DNA from: Yersinia enterocolitica
Lineage (GTDB): Bacteria > Pseudomonadota > Gammaproteobacteria > Enterobacterales > Enterobacteriaceae
Reading direction: 5' to 3'
DNA: 64,000 nt
Assembly: GCA_002082245.2 (NCBI GenBank)
Contig: NBTC02000002.1
Coordinates: 1,984,001 to 2,048,000 of the forward strand
A program made the translations under genes and the position numbers. Shown in pieces: positions 37,130 to 45,450 of the stretch; within the stretch, counting starts at the first letter, position 1, and each line of letters opens with the position of its first letter. The notes beneath the pieces are model-generated. The model did not search any database. It saw only the letters and a program-made list of their open reading frames with translations, and had not been told where the DNA came from.

Positions 37130-38763
37130 TGTGCCTCCGGTTTTTGTTGTTGATCAGGCGCAAAGGTGTCAGCTTGCAGCCATGTAGGGATAGCCAATCC
37201 ACGCTCAATGTATGCCTCACGTTCTCGCTGGCGCTGATCCAGCAGTTCTTCCCAGTCTTCGCCCACGTTCTCAGCGGCTTCCATTTCGAGAGTAGACAAT
37301 CCCGCCTCCATCCCGAGAATGGCCCCTTTCTTCTCAGCCACGGGATCAACCCAACCACGACCTGGCCCCATCCACTGCGCACGGCAATATGCCGCTTTCG
37401 CTGTGAGAAAATCAGGTGCGCCATCAGGCAAGGGAACCTCACCTAAATCATGCAATTCTTCGATAAAACACGACAATATTGGCTGGGCGAAACCTGTAGC
37501 AAAATCATCGCGCCGGCGGGTCAGGGTTTTCCAAGCTTCCAGCATTGCTGAACGGGCTGAGCTGTAGTTAACATCTGACCAGTCTTGTGTCAGTTGCTGG
37601 GTAGAAATTCCCAATGATGCGGCTATGTTCCGTAACGCCGCGCTTTCAAAAGCAACAAAGTTACTGGTTGGTCGAACCGCGTTTAGGGTGGTCATTTCCT
37701 CACCGGGTGCCAGTATCGGAATACGTGCGCCACCCTGTAGTGACAGGCGTTTTTCGTCGTGATACTCGCGGCGCATGTCTTGATATCGGTTAACTTCCTC
37801 ACCCGTATCAAGGGCGTCCGCTACCAAACTTGGGTCATAAGGTGATGTGATAAAGGCGGCAAAAATGGAGTTCAGGATTGACGACTGCAACTCAACCTCA
37901 TCGTACTTAATCAGCATTTTAAGACGCTGAACGATGGGAGTGAAAATACTGATACCCCGATGCTGGGAGGCCCGGTCACTATCAAAATCATGGATGACGA
38001 TTGGGCGGCCCCAGTCAGTTTCACGCGGGATACGCTCCCAAGTCATGGTTTCTTTACCGCTCCACCAGTCGCCCATGTGAGCTTTTCGGATGTGATAAGC
38101 AATAGGTACCCCATCCTCATCAATCTCTACCCCACCGCGAATATTCGGCATGTCGAAATTTTGCTGAGGATTGCTTAATCTATCCGGGTCGATGATCTGC
38201 ATGGTCGTGGCATACTGCGCGCGCCCATAGCCCAGACGGTCAGGTCGATATTGCATAACGCAGAGCGCATCACCGTCAGTTAGTTTGTGGCGAAAACCAA
38301 GCCGGAGCAGTTGAGCGACTGTTTTCTTCCTTTCCACATCACAATAACGGTTCGGATCATTCGCCCACGTTCGCCAGCCTGATTCAATGGCCCGTCCATA
38401 TTCATCAGCCCATTTCGCGTCAAATTTAGGGTTCCCGGTCATCAGTGCCAAAGTCCGGTAATCAACCTTGGCAAGCGGCCGGAAAGACGCACCAACGGCA
38501 TTATCCAAAATGCGGGTAACGCTGCCCGAGGCCCAACCATCGTTACGTACCATGTCGCGAACGCGGGCAACAACCTGATCGCGGGAGGTATTGATTTCGT
38601 TATCCGGTGACCACAAGGACGGCTGCCAATTGGCCATAGAATCACTGAATGAATCAGCAGCGTCATACGGAACCCCTCGGGAACCACTCAACATCGATGC
38701 CCTTGATTTGGATGGCGGCAAGGGGCTACCGTCAGGACCTAAAATCCTTACTGGGTTTTTCAT
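37126..38763 (-). CDS. Portal protein (lambda gpB-like)
   Basis: A 545-residue lambda-type portal. Conserved parts are W-Q-P-S-L-W-S-P-D-N-E-I near residue 50, R-D-M-V-R-N-D-G-W-A-S-G, then G-D-A-L-C-V-M-Q-Y and the C-terminal S-L-G-I-S-T-Q-Q-L-T-Q-D-W-S-D-V-N-Y-S-S-A-R. It forms the dodecameric ring for DNA entry and exit. It lies between gpW and the protease, the lambda order, with a one-base overlap to gpW. Confidence 0.92.
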   Translation of the reverse strand: MKNPVRILGPDGSPLPPSKSRASMLSGSRGVPYDAADSFSDSMANWQPSLWSPDNEINTSRDQVVARVRDMVRNDGWASGSVTRILDNAVGASFRPLAKVDYRTLALMTGNPKFDAKWADEYGRAIESGWRTWANDPNRYCDVERKKTVAQLLRLGFRHKLTDGDALCVMQYRPDRLGYGRAQYATTMQIIDPDRLSNPQQNFDMPNIRGGVEIDEDGVPIAYHIRKAHMGDWWSGKETMTWERIPRETDWGRPIVIHDFDSDRASQHRGISIFTPIVQRLKMLIKYDEVELQSSILNSIFAAFITSPYDPSLVADALDTGEEVNRYQDMRREYHDEKRLSLQGGARIPILAPGEEMTTLNAVRPTSNFVAFESAALRNIAASLGISTQQLTQDWSDVNYSSARSAMLEAWKTLTRRRDDFATGFAQPILSCFIEELHDLGEVPLPDGAPDFLTAKAAYCRAQWMGPGRGWVDPVAEKKGAILGMEAGLSTLEMEAAENVGEDWEELLDQRQREREAYIERGLAIPTWLQADTFAPDQQQKPEAQ

Positions 38764-39026
38764 CAGTAACGAAACCTTATCGCCCTGCGTGGACGCTTAA
38801 CGATGCCTAGCTGAGCCTGAAGAAGCTGAATTAACCCCATGAGTATCCCAATATCTGTTTGCTGATAGGTAACCGATCGGGTGCCATCCCCTTGCGCATA
38901 GGAGAACGAAACGCCCTTCGCGCCGGACGATAATTCGATATAGGCTTGCTGCGCTCGGTTTAATGCCTCTTCTAATTGGGCGCGACTCATCGCACCGGCC
39001 AGTAGGCTAGTGTTTGCATTGAACAT
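38763..39026 (-). CDS. Head-tail joining protein gpW
   Basis: An 87-residue gpW-like protein. A helical first half (M-S-R-A-Q-L-E-E-A-L-N-R-A-Q-Q-A-Y) is followed by a beta hairpin (V-S-F-S-Y-A-Q-G-D-G-T-R-S-V-T-Y). It stabilises packaged DNA and provides the site for the FII-like protein. It sits between terminase and portal genes as in lambda. Confidence 0.88.
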   Translation of the reverse strand: MFNANTSLLAGAMSRAQLEEALNRAQQAYIELSSGAKGVSFSYAQGDGTRSVTYQQTDIGILMGLIQLLQAQLGIVKRPRRAIRFRY

Positions 39027-39034
39027 GGATATCC

Positions 39035-41014
39035 TTACGCCAGCCTTCTGGCTCTACTTTTGGGTGTAGTGGGTTGTGACTCTGGAATAATGACGCCCGG
39101 AAAACGCAAGTTGGGCTTGTCTTCTGTAACGTCCGAAGGAGGCAGTAATTTTTCAGGATGACTTAAAAGGCTGTCAGCATATTGGTTAAGACTTAATCCA
39201 AAATGCAGCAACCCTTTCAATGCTGCATAGCTGTATACCCGGCAATCTAATGCCTCATTTGCCCGCCCGGGCAATAATTCCCAAACGCGATAACGTTGCC
39301 CGCCCGCCGTTTTAACAACGGAGCGCTCTGCAAGTAATTGGCTAAAATAGTGTAAATCACGCTCAACTGGGTAGTGCATATACCCAGCAGAAGGGATACC
39401 CGCCGCCGGTTGCTCCATGTGAAGACGGGAACGAATGGCGTCTTTTGCAGCATTAACACCCAGTATAATGGGCTTGAATTGAGACTTTGACCGAGAAGAT
39501 GGTCGCTTTGTTGGCCAGATGGGTGAACGCTTACCGCCTCTTGCCGACTCGCCTTTTATCGCCCATATCCGCCGTCCAATACGCTCTTTGGAAAACTCAT
39601 ACACTTTCTGGGTATGATGCCCGCCGGAGTCGTGACAGGCAGCCATAATCGTAAAACCTCGCCCGTCCGCTCTCCGCCATGTCTGCTTCAGGTAAGCATC
39701 AAGCCGACGCCAGGGTTCGTCAGTTTCTAAATCTCCCTCAATAACGTCATAAGCGATAGACCAGCTTTCTTCATTCCGGCCCCAACCCACCACCTCAATC
39801 TCAAGTCGTCCGTCTTGTGTATCGATACCGGCGGTGACGACGGCAACACCATCAGGGACTTCAGCGGAATAAACCTCACAACGTTCTGCCAGGCTTTTTT
39901 CACTGAGCGCCTTTTCACCGCGATCTTCATAGGGTTCACCCAAGACAAGGTTAATAAATGTCTGGCGCATCAAAGGGTCGTCTTTTACCCGCAACCACTC
40001 GGCAACCAGATACTTCCATGCCGCGTTAGGGAAGAGACTGTATCCCGCCCAAATATGAAAACCCGCATGCCCTTTAAAGGGCATAGTTGCCTGCCACCTT
40101 CCCGCTTTCACCATTCCGGCTTTATCGTTGTGATGGATCACACAACCGTTATGGCGGCAAACATAATAGGCGGTATCGGGTAATCCATTACCGTCAGAGT
40201 CTTTATCCCACTTAATTCCGTATGGCGTTGTTGGCCCACCCCATTCCAGCGTTTGAAACTCACCACAGTGAGGGCATGGAACATAATATTTACGCTGATC
40301 ACTTTCAGCATAAGCCTTCTCAATGCGGCTAATTCCTTTAACCGTCGGGGTTGATCCTAATATTATTTTTCTATTCCAGAATGTCTCTGAACGCTTGGTA
40401 CCCAAGGCTATCTGATCACCATCAACACCGGCCCCCGCTATCGGATACCCATCAACTTCATCAAAAGCAATGATTCGACAAGTTATACGACGGAAGCCAC
40501 CAGGACTGTTTGCCCCTACCAGCGTTAAATTAGAACCGTTGAGAAACTGCTTTTTAAGGATGGTCTGGTTACTGCTCTTGGCTTTCGGATCACCGGATAT
40601 CTCAGCGAGAACAGGGGTATCCCTGAGCATGGGAGAAATTTCAGTCTTACTATAATCCTCCGCATCTTCAACGCGGGGTTGCACAACTAAAATGGGTGAG
40701 GGGTCATGTACCAGATAATAGCCAATAACATGATCCAAAATCTTGGTGTAACCCACTCGGGCAGATTTCATGACGGACACCTGAGTAACCAGTGGATCGG
40801 TTACTGCATCCATAATGCCATCCTGATAAGCAAAAGAGCGAAATCGTCCAGTCTGTGCACTGGTCTCTTTTGACAATACCGCATGCTTATTGGCCCACTC
40901 ACTCAATGATAGAGGTTCGGGGGGCTTTACGTTCTTGCGTCGTTGATGCAGTTCCGTGGAGAAGTTTTGCCAAGCGGCCGGGTCAACTGCTCTCTCCGTT
41001 GTTATTGTTATCAA
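39035..41014 (-). CDS. Terminase large subunit (GpA family)
   Basis: A 659-residue packaging motor and nuclease. The adaptor/ATPase part has L-S-L-S-E-W-A-N-K-H and the Walker A-like K-S-A-R-V-G-Y-T-K (about 85-93), with Walker B in I-I-A-F-D-E-V-D-G-Y-P (about 188). The zinc-like C-P-H-C-G-E-F-Q segment is present, and the nuclease region carries G-I-D-T-Q-D-G-R-L-E. GpA terminases usually cut at cos sites. Its start overlaps the small subunit gene by 32 bases. Confidence 0.93.
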   Translation of the reverse strand: MITITTERAVDPAAWQNFSTELHQRRKNVKPPEPLSLSEWANKHAVLSKETSAQTGRFRSFAYQDGIMDAVTDPLVTQVSVMKSARVGYTKILDHVIGYYLVHDPSPILVVQPRVEDAEDYSKTEISPMLRDTPVLAEISGDPKAKSSNQTILKKQFLNGSNLTLVGANSPGGFRRITCRIIAFDEVDGYPIAGAGVDGDQIALGTKRSETFWNRKIILGSTPTVKGISRIEKAYAESDQRKYYVPCPHCGEFQTLEWGGPTTPYGIKWDKDSDGNGLPDTAYYVCRHNGCVIHHNDKAGMVKAGRWQATMPFKGHAGFHIWAGYSLFPNAAWKYLVAEWLRVKDDPLMRQTFINLVLGEPYEDRGEKALSEKSLAERCEVYSAEVPDGVAVVTAGIDTQDGRLEIEVVGWGRNEESWSIAYDVIEGDLETDEPWRRLDAYLKQTWRRADGRGFTIMAACHDSGGHHTQKVYEFSKERIGRRIWAIKGESARGGKRSPIWPTKRPSSRSKSQFKPIILGVNAAKDAIRSRLHMEQPAAGIPSAGYMHYPVERDLHYFSQLLAERSVVKTAGGQRYRVWELLPGRANEALDCRVYSYAALKGLLHFGLSLNQYADSLLSHPEKLLPPSDVTEDKPNLRFPGVIIPESQPTTPKSRARRLA

Positions 41015-41594
41015 GGCTTAGCTCCTCCATTGCCTCGTAAACCACTTCTTGCAGTGCTTCAACAAACTCCGCATCGTTAGTGGTTGAGGCCAGCACCCGC
41101 AAGCGGGGACCATGTTCGGGAGCGATGGCAATCAGGCGGGTACGCATACGTGAATATTCGCTACCTACCGCCTCAATCATCTCTTTGTAAGGAAGTACCT
41201 GACCTGATTTAATGTCATATTCCAACCGAGTGAGCAGCGCCAGAAAGTTTTCTTTCATTTCTCTGGCTTCATCGATTGTCATCTCGACGCCGCTTTCAGC
41301 AATCATTTTCTTCACAACGTCTGCGGGAGAATCCACCGGATCTTTATCAGGTCTGTTACCTGATCTGTTACCTTTGGCTCTGTTACCCGTCTTGTTACCT
41401 GCTTTGTTACCCTGCGTGTTACCTGCAACTTTTTTCTCTGGTCGGGTAACAGTTTTCCGAAAGCGCTCAATGTTGTCATTTGATGCCTCGACATCAATGT
41501 CATCACCCGCTAAAACCAGCCACCCACGCGCCTTCCACGCCGTAACCGTCTTTCGACTGACATTGTGAAGTTTGGCAAAATCTGACTGGTTCAT
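40983..41594 (-). CDS. Terminase small subunit
   Basis: A 203-residue protein. The N-terminal helix-turn-helix (S-D-F-A-K-L-H-N-V-S-R-K-T-V-T-A-W-K-A-R-G-W) fits DNA recognition at the packaging site. A basic Gly/Asn linker follows (about 58-82), made of a repeated G-N-K/R unit every four residues. The C-terminal half is helical and fits oligomerisation with the large subunit. The repeated codons are GTTACC on the plus strand, a hexamer also present in the untranslated DNA upstream. Confidence 0.85.
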   Translation of the reverse strand: MNQSDFAKLHNVSRKTVTAWKARGWLVLAGDDIDVEASNDNIERFRKTVTRPEKKVAGNTQGNKAGNKTGNRAKGNRSGNRPDKDPVDSPADVVKKMIAESGVEMTIDEAREMKENFLALLTRLEYDIKSGQVLPYKEMIEAVGSEYSRMRTRLIAIAPEHGPRLRVLASTTNDAEFVEALQEVVYEAMEELSLDNNNNGESS

Positions 41595-41780
41595 GTGTTA
41601 CCTTAGTTGTTACCTGTTACCCAAATTTCAAAAGTTGAAAGCTAGACGCAGAACGGGGTGCGCAATGTCCCGTGTAATAAATGTTGCCAGGAGGGACCCA
41701 TTTTTTTCTAGATGATAATGATTGTCATACAGGTTCATAATGATTCCGGTTTTGAGCTGAAAGGATAGTCAGTTGTTACC
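41355..41780. repeat. GTTACC hexamer cluster in and upstream of the small terminase gene
   Basis: GTTACC occurs at 41355, 41368, 41382, 41394, 41406 and 41418 (steps of 12-14 bases) inside the gene, and at 41597, 41609, 41616 and 41775 in the upstream non-coding DNA; an inverted copy lies at 41445. This is a candidate packaging (cos or pac) recognition region, since small terminases often bind in or near their own gene. The region 41595-41809 holds no gene. Confidence 0.5.
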
Positions 41781-41809
41781 TGGTTATCAGCGCCTCGGCT
41801 AATAACGTG

Positions 41810-42283
41810 TTAATTAAGCGCCTTATCTATCTCACCTAACACATGCAGCGCTTCATTGAGATAATCCTCTGTTCGCCTGACTGCGGTGTGAGTGCGGCCA
41901 ATTTGATTTGACGAGACAGGACGGGTGTCAGCAAAATCCCCACCTAATGAAGTGCCAGTAATACGATCAAGCAATGTGGCAACAGTCTGAGCTAGCTTCA
42001 ATGATAATTCTTCAGTGCGAATTGCCCGAGAATGTAAATCAGACAATCGGCCAGGTAAGCAATCAAGCGCAGTAAAAGCACTCCCTACAGCTTGAGCTAA
42101 TTCAATGGCGCGCTGTTCTACATCGCCTTGCTTATACAGAATGGGATAGGGTTGTTTTCCTGTTAACTCACTGGCCAATAGCTGCTGTAGCGTTTCCTGA
42201 GCAGCGTTTAAGTATGTAGCCTGAAGCACCGTGCCACCTGTTTCGCATGTTATTTGTGCATTCTTAATTGTGCCGTTATTCAC
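41810..42283 (-). CDS. Phage protein of unknown function
   Basis: A 157-residue helical protein with A-Q-E-T-L-Q-Q-L-L-A-S-E-L and A-Q-T-V-A-T-L-L-D-R-I-T-G. No family is recognised. It lies upstream of the terminase genes in the late direction, 13 bases after the basic protein at 42297. Coding properties and close packing support a real gene. It may work in packaging or be a leftover regulatory gene; nothing in the sequence decides this. Confidence 0.65.
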   Translation of the reverse strand: MNNGTIKNAQITCETGGTVLQATYLNAAQETLQQLLASELTGKQPYPILYKQGDVEQRAIELAQAVGSAFTALDCLPGRLSDLHSRAIRTEELSLKLAQTVATLLDRITGTSLGGDFADTRPVSSNQIGRTHTAVRRTEDYLNEALHVLGEIDKALN

Positions 42284-42296
42284 TGTGATACCTCAT

Positions 42297-42941
42297 CTAT
42301 TTAGCCGTCTTCAATGCCTGCTCGATTGCCAGGCTTAACGCACCAGGCATTAAAGCCTGTGCCATTGCATTCGCTCGGTCGAAGTATCCAAGCGTTGGTT
42401 TAACTGCCAATGCGTCACCAAACTGAATCAGCAGCTTAGGTGCTCTTTGTTTCTCTCTGGCGCGATGCACCCCGTTAGGAGAGCGCTTCTGACGCTTCTT
42501 AACCTTTTTGCTTTTCTTCCCTTTCTTACGCTGGAAGAAACCACTAACGCCATTCACCTCACCTACAAACACATTTTCTTTAGCTTTGAGCTGCTGCGTT
42601 TTATTACGGGCTAAGTTTCCGAACTTATTAAGCTTTATGTTTTTAGGGTTAAGCAACGCCTGACCATTGAGCTTGTGCTGACCTCCGAACTCAAACGGTT
42701 CGAGATAGCTCGCAGCAATATCACGTACAAACACTTTGGCCTGTAATCGGTCTTTGCGGGCACCAAACGAGCCAACAGAATTAACAGTGAAAGGGGTCGG
42801 ATTATCCAGATTGCGCTGCATACCCACCTTCTGAGCGGTTGCAATCTGGCGAGCAACACTTGTTAGCGCCTGAGCAGCAGCAAAAGGGAGCTGCTTTTTA
42901 ATCTGCTGGAGCTGATTAGATAAATCCTTAAGAGTTGCCAT
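42297..42941 (-). CDS. Basic neck/minor tail-like phage protein
   Basis: A 214-residue very basic protein. The start (L-K-D-L-S-N-Q-L-Q-Q-I-K-K-Q-L-P-F-A-A-A-Q-A-L) and P-F-T-V-N-S-V-G resemble phage minor tail protein Z/HK97 gp10-type completion proteins. The middle holds a long Lys/Arg run (R-K-K-G-K-K-S-K-K-V-K-K-R-Q-K-R). It is outside the main tail cluster, before the terminase genes. Whether it has a structural role in this phage is inferred only. Confidence 0.6.
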   Translation of the reverse strand: MATLKDLSNQLQQIKKQLPFAAAQALTSVARQIATAQKVGMQRNLDNPTPFTVNSVGSFGARKDRLQAKVFVRDIAASYLEPFEFGGQHKLNGQALLNPKNIKLNKFGNLARNKTQQLKAKENVFVGEVNGVSGFFQRKKGKKSKKVKKRQKRSPNGVHRAREKQRAPKLLIQFGDALAVKPTLGYFDRANAMAQALMPGALSLAIEQALKTAK

Positions 42942-43021
42942 GATCTATCCCTAAATAGAAAAACCACCAGCTTATAAGGCCAGTGGCTTAGATATAAATA
43001 ACCGCCCGTAGGCGGCTGAAA

Positions 43022-43321
43022 TTATGAAATGTTATTTCTATGCTCTTGCAATGAAGCAGATATTGTATTTTCAAATCCTGGGAGCGCTTCTTTCCTTACT
43101 ATGGCTCTATTGCCTACATCATATTTCTCGTTGTACTGCTCTCTAGTAATATCGAATTGATCTAGTTGCACTAGCTGGCTCGGGGGTGATATCCCGCGCT
43201 GTTGGTCATCGATTACTTTCACCCTATAGGTATTGCTATCAATTTCTATGACATCGTACCTAATCAAACGACTGTCGGTATTACTGTTAATATAATAAGT
43301 GGTAACTCCTTGAAAAATCAT
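43022..43321 (-). CDS. Hypothetical phage protein
   Basis: A 99-residue mostly beta protein (V-T-T-Y-Y-I-N-S-N-T-D-S-R-L-I-R-Y-D). The start at 43321 has AAAGGAG upstream with good spacing; an ATG farther upstream (43354) has no such site. No family is recognised. It stands alone with about 80 bases to the next gene and 170 bases before it, so it may have its own promoter. Confidence 0.6.
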   Translation of the reverse strand: MIFQGVTTYYINSNTDSRLIRYDVIEIDSNTYRVKVIDDQQRGISPPSQLVQLDQFDITREQYNEKYDVGNRAIVRKEALPGFENTISASLQEHRNNIS

Positions 43322-43490
43322 GCTGAACTCCTTTGATATAGTGAGTTCACACATTACCGCTAGGGTTTATCCTAGGGAAGGATAATTTATAAACGCTCAT
43401 CAATAAGATCATAAATTAGTAAGATAATGTTTTAGAGCCGTTGTAAAAGTGGCTCTCAATTGAGGTAGCTCCGATTTCAGAGCTTCCTAT

Positions 43491-43661
43491 TTATCGCCTT
43501 GACCGTTTTTTGTCTTCCATCGCCAGTAAAACATCAAGAAGGACCTCCGCCTTCTCAATATTCGAAACGCCAATAGATATTCTGCCACAGTTCAAATACT
43601 GGAAACCTTCCTTCAAGTAACGGCAGATAGTTTCCAGTTGCTGTTTCTCGCCGTTGGTCAT
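43491..43661 (-). CDS. Small phage protein, coupled to the antirepressor gene
   Basis: A 56-residue protein: N-G-E-K-Q-Q-L-E-T-I-C-R-Y-L, then N-I-E-K-A-E-V-L-L-D-V-L-L-A-M-E and a basic end. Its ATG overlaps the stop of the antirepressor gene (ATGA), which supports translation by coupling. No family is recognised. Confidence 0.6.
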   Translation of the reverse strand: MTNGEKQQLETICRYLKEGFQYLNCGRISIGVSNIEKAEVLLDVLLAMEDKKRSRR

Positions 43662-44233
43662 GTTCGGGTTACCTTCCCTTTCCCTGTTTCAGTCAGCACG
43701 TAACAAATCAGCTCATTGGCTTCCTGAACCAGTGATTTGATCTTTGATACATGCCCCGCTTTCACACTCTTCCACTCATTAAGTCCGGTGCCAAACATGC
43801 TAGCAATGCGCTTATCATGCTTCATATCCGCACAAGCCTGGTTAAGTTCTTCCATGATGCTTTGTTTGCGGGGATTGATTGCTACGCCTTTAGTCCAGTA
43901 GTCATGCAGAACAGCAAAACATTCCTCTTGATACTGGATCAGCTTGTCGCGAATGTCGGCACGTACTTTTGCGGGGTTAATGCTGAATAACCAGCCGTTA
44001 AGTTTACGAATGGGGATGCAGAGCATTTCCTGAACTCCGCCACGCGAAGGCATGGTCATATGACCACACCCATACTTTCCCTTTTGAGCTATTAATTTTC
44101 TATGCTGTGATTTCCAGTCCAGCCCGATAGCCTCAATAACAGGCTTCATTGCCACATACTCAACACCGCCTTCACGGACAGTCGTCAGTTTGTCTCCATT
44201 AAATTCAATTTCTGTAATGACTGGATATTCCAT
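43658..44233 (-). CDS. Phage antirepressor (P22_AR_N domain)
   Basis: A 191-residue protein. Residues about 8-120 form the P22 antirepressor N-terminal domain (E-Y-V-A-M-K-P-V-I-E-A-I-G-L-D-W-K-S-Q, L-C-I-P-I-R-K-L-N-G-W-L-F-S-I-N, Y-Q-E-E-C-F-A-V-L-H-D-Y-W). The C-terminal part is helical and not a KilA domain. Such proteins bind and inactivate repressors to promote induction. The start at 44233 has AAGGA upstream; a farther ATG (44293) would place the start inside the inverted repeat leader. A small coupled gene follows. Confidence 0.85.
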   Translation of the reverse strand: MEYPVITEIEFNGDKLTTVREGGVEYVAMKPVIEAIGLDWKSQHRKLIAQKGKYGCGHMTMPSRGGVQEMLCIPIRKLNGWLFSINPAKVRADIRDKLIQYQEECFAVLHDYWTKGVAINPRKQSIMEELNQACADMKHDKRIASMFGTGLNEWKSVKAGHVSKIKSLVQEANELICYVLTETGKGKVTRT

Positions 44234-44244
44234 TGTGTATTCCT

Positions 44245-44330
44245 TTTGGAAATGACCCTCAGTGCCCAGAAATGACAGCCCATAGAAGCTCACCAGCTAT
44301 ACCGGCATTCCTCTGAGGCTCATTTCCAAA
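44245..44330. repeat. 18-bp inverted repeat in the antirepressor leader
   Basis: The arms at 44245-44262 and 44313-44330 match in 17 of 18 bases (arm TTTGGAAATGA(C/G)CCTCAG) with a 50-base spacer. The left arm lies 12 bases from the antirepressor start. It would form a long stem in the mRNA leader, or serve as paired protein sites, and could hold the antirepressor in check. Confidence 0.65.
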
Positions 44331-44377
44331 CAGGATCTATGGTTGGTTACGCCGGGCGTGGCGTTAGATTTACTGCA

Positions 44378-44404
44378 TAAAAAAAGCCCGACCTAAGTCG
44401 AGCC
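44378..44404 (-). terminator. Leftward terminator before the antirepressor region
   Basis: On the minus strand GCTCGAC, a four-base loop, GTCGGGC and seven T (one G-U pair). It probably ends transcripts from the lysis genes and the small gene at 44543 and leaves the antirepressor with its own promoter. Confidence 0.75.
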
Positions 44405-44542
44405 TTCTTATTCGACCTGCCGCTATAAAACGTCAGGTGATATGTGTGTTGTACTCAAATTGCGACAAGCGCGGCTTTGCTACTCCTCTCGGCTTTCCGA
44501 ACCGCCAAGATAATGATCAACCTCCAGTGGGGTTAAACAATT

Positions 44543-44713
44543 CTATTCGCTGACGTTAGCCACCATTTCAACCAAATCTGTGAAGTCCAAGCACATATCC
44601 AATCGGTGACCATGATCATCGACAAAGTTATAGCTCTTGAAGTGTTCAATTATCTCTTTGGCGCTTTTGCCACTTAAATGAGATTTATCAATTGATTCGT
44701 CAACCTGTTTCAT
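44543..44713 (-). CDS. Hypothetical small protein
   Basis: A 56-residue protein (I-D-K-S-H-L-S-G-K-S-A-K-E-I-I-E-H-F, then D-L-V-E-M-V-A). The start at 44713 has GAAGG seven bases upstream. Its first 22 bases overlap the start of the divergent KTSC gene on the other strand. The protein looks like a short helical regulator, but no family is recognised. Confidence 0.5.
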   Translation of the reverse strand: MKQVDESIDKSHLSGKSAKEIIEHFKSYNFVDDHGHRLDMCLDFTDLVEMVANVSE

Positions 44714-44907
44714 CTTCAAACCTTCATTCAGTTGGTTACGATAGCGCAAGTTCCACTTTGGAAATTGCTTTTCTAGGAGGTGGTGTCTATCAATATTCGA
44801 AAGTCCCTGCCTCCGTTCACACGTCATTAATGAACGCACCGTCTAAGGGACAGTATTTTGATGTAAACATCAAAAAAGCTGGCTACCCTTACCGCAAAGT
44901 TGGGTGA
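44692..44907 (+). CDS. KTSC-domain protein
   Basis: A 71-residue protein with the full KTSC pattern: R-Q-P-V-S-S-S-N-L-x-S-V-G-Y-D, T-L-E-I-A-F, G-V-Y-Q-Y-x-x-V-P-x-x-V, A-P-S-K-G-Q-Y-F and a final Y-R-K-V. It starts with TTG; no ATG is available in frame. The domain is found in phage and bacterial proteins near nucleic-acid enzymes, and its function is unknown. It is the only rightward gene in this part and ends just before the Rz1 stop. Confidence 0.75.
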   Translation: MIRQPVSSSNLHSVGYDSASSTLEIAFLGGGVYQYSKVPASVHTSLMNAPSKGQYFDVNIKKAGYPYRKVG

Positions 44908-44912
44908 TTAAT

Positions 44913-45176
44913 TCAGCGGGGCTGCTGTCCCCGCTTTTCTTCAATTTGCCGAATGCTCGCCTTATCTGCGTTGCACTGCTCTATCACCGCCAACATGTCT
45001 TCATTCAGCTCCACGCTCTGTCCCCATGTCATTGTGTTAGGGATGTCAGGTGGCATGCAGTCAGAAAGTAAGCTGATCGGGATTGGTACTGACGGGACAG
45101 TTACGTATTTTATTTGAGTGCGCGCGCAGCCGGTCAATTGCGCCAGCAGGCACAAAAAGATTAGCGCAGCCATCAT
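44913..45176 (-). CDS. Rz1-like outer-membrane spanin lipoprotein
   Basis: An 87-residue lipoprotein. Signal peptide M-M-A-A-L-I-F-L-C-L-L-A-Q-L-T-G with lipobox L-T-G-C, so the mature protein begins C-A-R-T-Q. The mature part has V-T-V-P-S-V-P-I-P and a helix ending in Q-C-N-A-D-K, the P2 LysC pattern. It is nested partly in the 3' half of the Rz gene in another frame. Unlike the spanin frame at 13399, both lipobox and frame are intact. Confidence 0.82.
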   Translation of the reverse strand: MMAALIFLCLLAQLTGCARTQIKYVTVPSVPIPISLLSDCMPPDIPNTMTWGQSVELNEDMLAVIEQCNADKASIRQIEEKRGQQPR

Positions 45177-45450
45177 TCGCAATATCGCTCTTGATACCAG
45201 CCTTGGTTCTCTGTGAGTCCAATATGATCTGTTTTTTTGCATCTTCGTTGGCCTTGGCGATATCGTTGAATAGACGAACTGACGTGGTGTAGTTTCCTAG
45301 CGTGAATTGGGCTACATCCCTTTCACCGGTTACTGTAGCAATGGCTTTATCCTTCTCAACTGATTGCCCGTAGTAGTGAAAAGCTAACCAGACCAATCCA
45401 GTGAAGATGGCTATCAGGACAGCCGCGAGTATTGCTGTTACGCGGTTCAT
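45061..45450 (-). CDS. Rz-like inner-membrane spanin
   Basis: A 129-residue protein with an N-terminal membrane anchor (about 5-24: A-I-L-A-A-V-L-I-A-I-F-T-G-L-V-W) and a periplasmic coiled coil. It ends with a region including V-P-A-G-A-I-D-R-L-R-A-H-S, as in Rz proteins. It overlaps the endolysin stop by four bases and contains the Rz1 start. It works with the lipoprotein to disrupt the outer membrane at lysis. Confidence 0.85.
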   Translation of the reverse strand: MNRVTAILAAVLIAIFTGLVWLAFHYYGQSVEKDKAIATVTGERDVAQFTLGNYTTSVRLFNDIAKANEDAKKQIILDSQRTKAGIKSDIANDGCANLFVPAGAIDRLRAHSNKIRNCPVSTNPDQLTF

